A stretch of DNA of 13,093 nt from Flavobacteriales bacterium UBA7690 (GTDB lineage: Bacteria > Bacteroidota > Bacteroidia > Flavobacteriales_F > PHOS-HE28): contig DLGQ01000053.1 of assembly GCA_002482775.1 (NCBI GenBank), positions 192-13,284 on the forward strand, read 5' to 3'. The notes under the pieces are model-generated. The model worked only from the letters and a program-made list of their open reading frames with translations, was not told where the DNA came from and made no database searches. Each line of letters begins with the position of its first letter. Positions within the stretch are counted from its first letter, which is position 1. This document shows, piece after piece, positions 12,670 to 13,093 of this stretch. A program made the position numbers and the translations under genes.

Positions 12670-13093
12670 ATGCGACTGCTCTTCAGCATCTCCCTCACCC
12701 TGCTCCGCGCCAAGCTGCGCCAGAGCATCGTGGCCGCCGTGGGCGTGATGTTCAGCATCACCATGTTCGTTACCCTGCTCGGTTTCATGAACGGGTTGAA
12801 CGACCTGCTCGACGGTCTGATCCTGAACCGCACGCCGCACATCCGGCTGTACAACGAACTGAAAGCATCGCCCACACAACCGATCGACCTGACGACCGAC
12901 AGCATCACGCACAACTTCGTGCGCAATGTGAAGCCGAAGAACGAACTGCCCAAGTTGCGCAACGCACAGGCCATCATGGAGGCGCTGAAGAAGGATCCGC
13001 GCGTACTGGCTGTTTCGCCACGCCTGGTCGCGCAGGTGTTCTTCAACGTGGGCACCGTGGACCTGAACGCGCAAGTGAACGGCATCGATGTGA
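12670..13093 (+). CDS. ABC transporter permease, FtsX/MacB-like (3' partial)
   Basis: These are the first 141 residues of an inner-membrane permease cut off by the window end. MRLLFSISLTLLRAKLRQSI is followed by one long hydrophobic segment at about 20-45 (VAAVGVMFSITMFVTLLGFM), then a soluble periplasmic part (LILNRTPHIRLYNELKASP, ALKKDPRVLAVSPRLVAQVF). One N-terminal helix followed by a large periplasmic domain is the start of the MacB/LolC/FtsX permease family (MacB_PCD region). The gene starts 8 nt after the fusion-protein stop and surely belongs to the same operon; an ATPase subunit would be expected next. LolC-like lipoprotein release is an alternative, but the fusion-protein partner argues for efflux. 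Confidence 0.85.
   Translation, partial: MRLLFSISLTLLRAKLRQSIVAAVGVMFSITMFVTLLGFMNGLNDLLDGLILNRTPHIRLYNELKASPTQPIDLTTDSITHNFVRNVKPKNELPKLRNAQAIMEALKKDPRVLAVSPRLVAQVFFNVGTVDLNAQVNGIDV

Noticed and set aside
1..13093. CRISPR arrays, tRNA or rRNA genes, complete insertion sequences
   Set aside because: No regularly spaced repeats, no tRNA-like cloverleaf noticed and no IS transposase other than the RAYT. None can be supported by reading alone.

Overview
The window looks like chromosomal DNA from a GC-rich member of the Bacteroidota, probably a Flavobacteriales-type lineage. The main evidence is a secreted 821-residue protein with a C-terminal domain of the type IX secretion system (T9SS) sorting type, found essentially only in this phylum. 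Starts also lack clear AGGAGG-like ribosome sites, and one promoter box resembles the Bacteroidota TAnnTTTG -7 element. All names come from reading the translations; no database was searched.

Left part (1-1830), accessory. The end of methylmalonyl-CoA mutase is followed by a REP-associated tyrosine transposase (RAYT) gene. An exact 28-nt repeat built on the palindrome GTCGACCCAcTGGGTCGAC occurs twice in opposite orientation. One copy sits between mutase and transposase and contains the mutase stop codon. The other lies in frame inside the transposase gene. Next come an A+T-richer gene of unknown function and about 330 bp without a gene but rich in hairpins and repeat-like DNA.

Middle (1715-4571), defence/stress-like and decaying genes. 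A hipB-hipA toxin-antitoxin operon is preceded by two palindromes that may be its operator. It is followed by a WGR-like/DUF7832-like protein and by a GNAT acetyltransferase remnant that is frameshifted next to a short palindrome and truncated at its 3' end.

Minus-strand pair (4568-5940): a spermidine-synthase-like SAM-fold protein and a ceramidase-family membrane hydrolase. Diverging from it on the plus strand is a tight three-gene run (6041-9054): small GNAT, Smr-domain protein and a large CotH-kinase-like T9SS cargo protein.

Right part (9131-13093): an MsbA-type ABC exporter, a structured dispersed repeat in the convergent gap, a minus-strand cytosine deaminase resembling the fungal FCY1 type rather than bacterial CodA, and a divergent plus-strand operon of a lipoprotein membrane-fusion protein and an FtsX/MacB-like permease that runs off the window. 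The strongest candidate for something new is the RAYT gene carrying its own repeat as coding sequence, paired with the copy that ends the neighbouring mutase gene.
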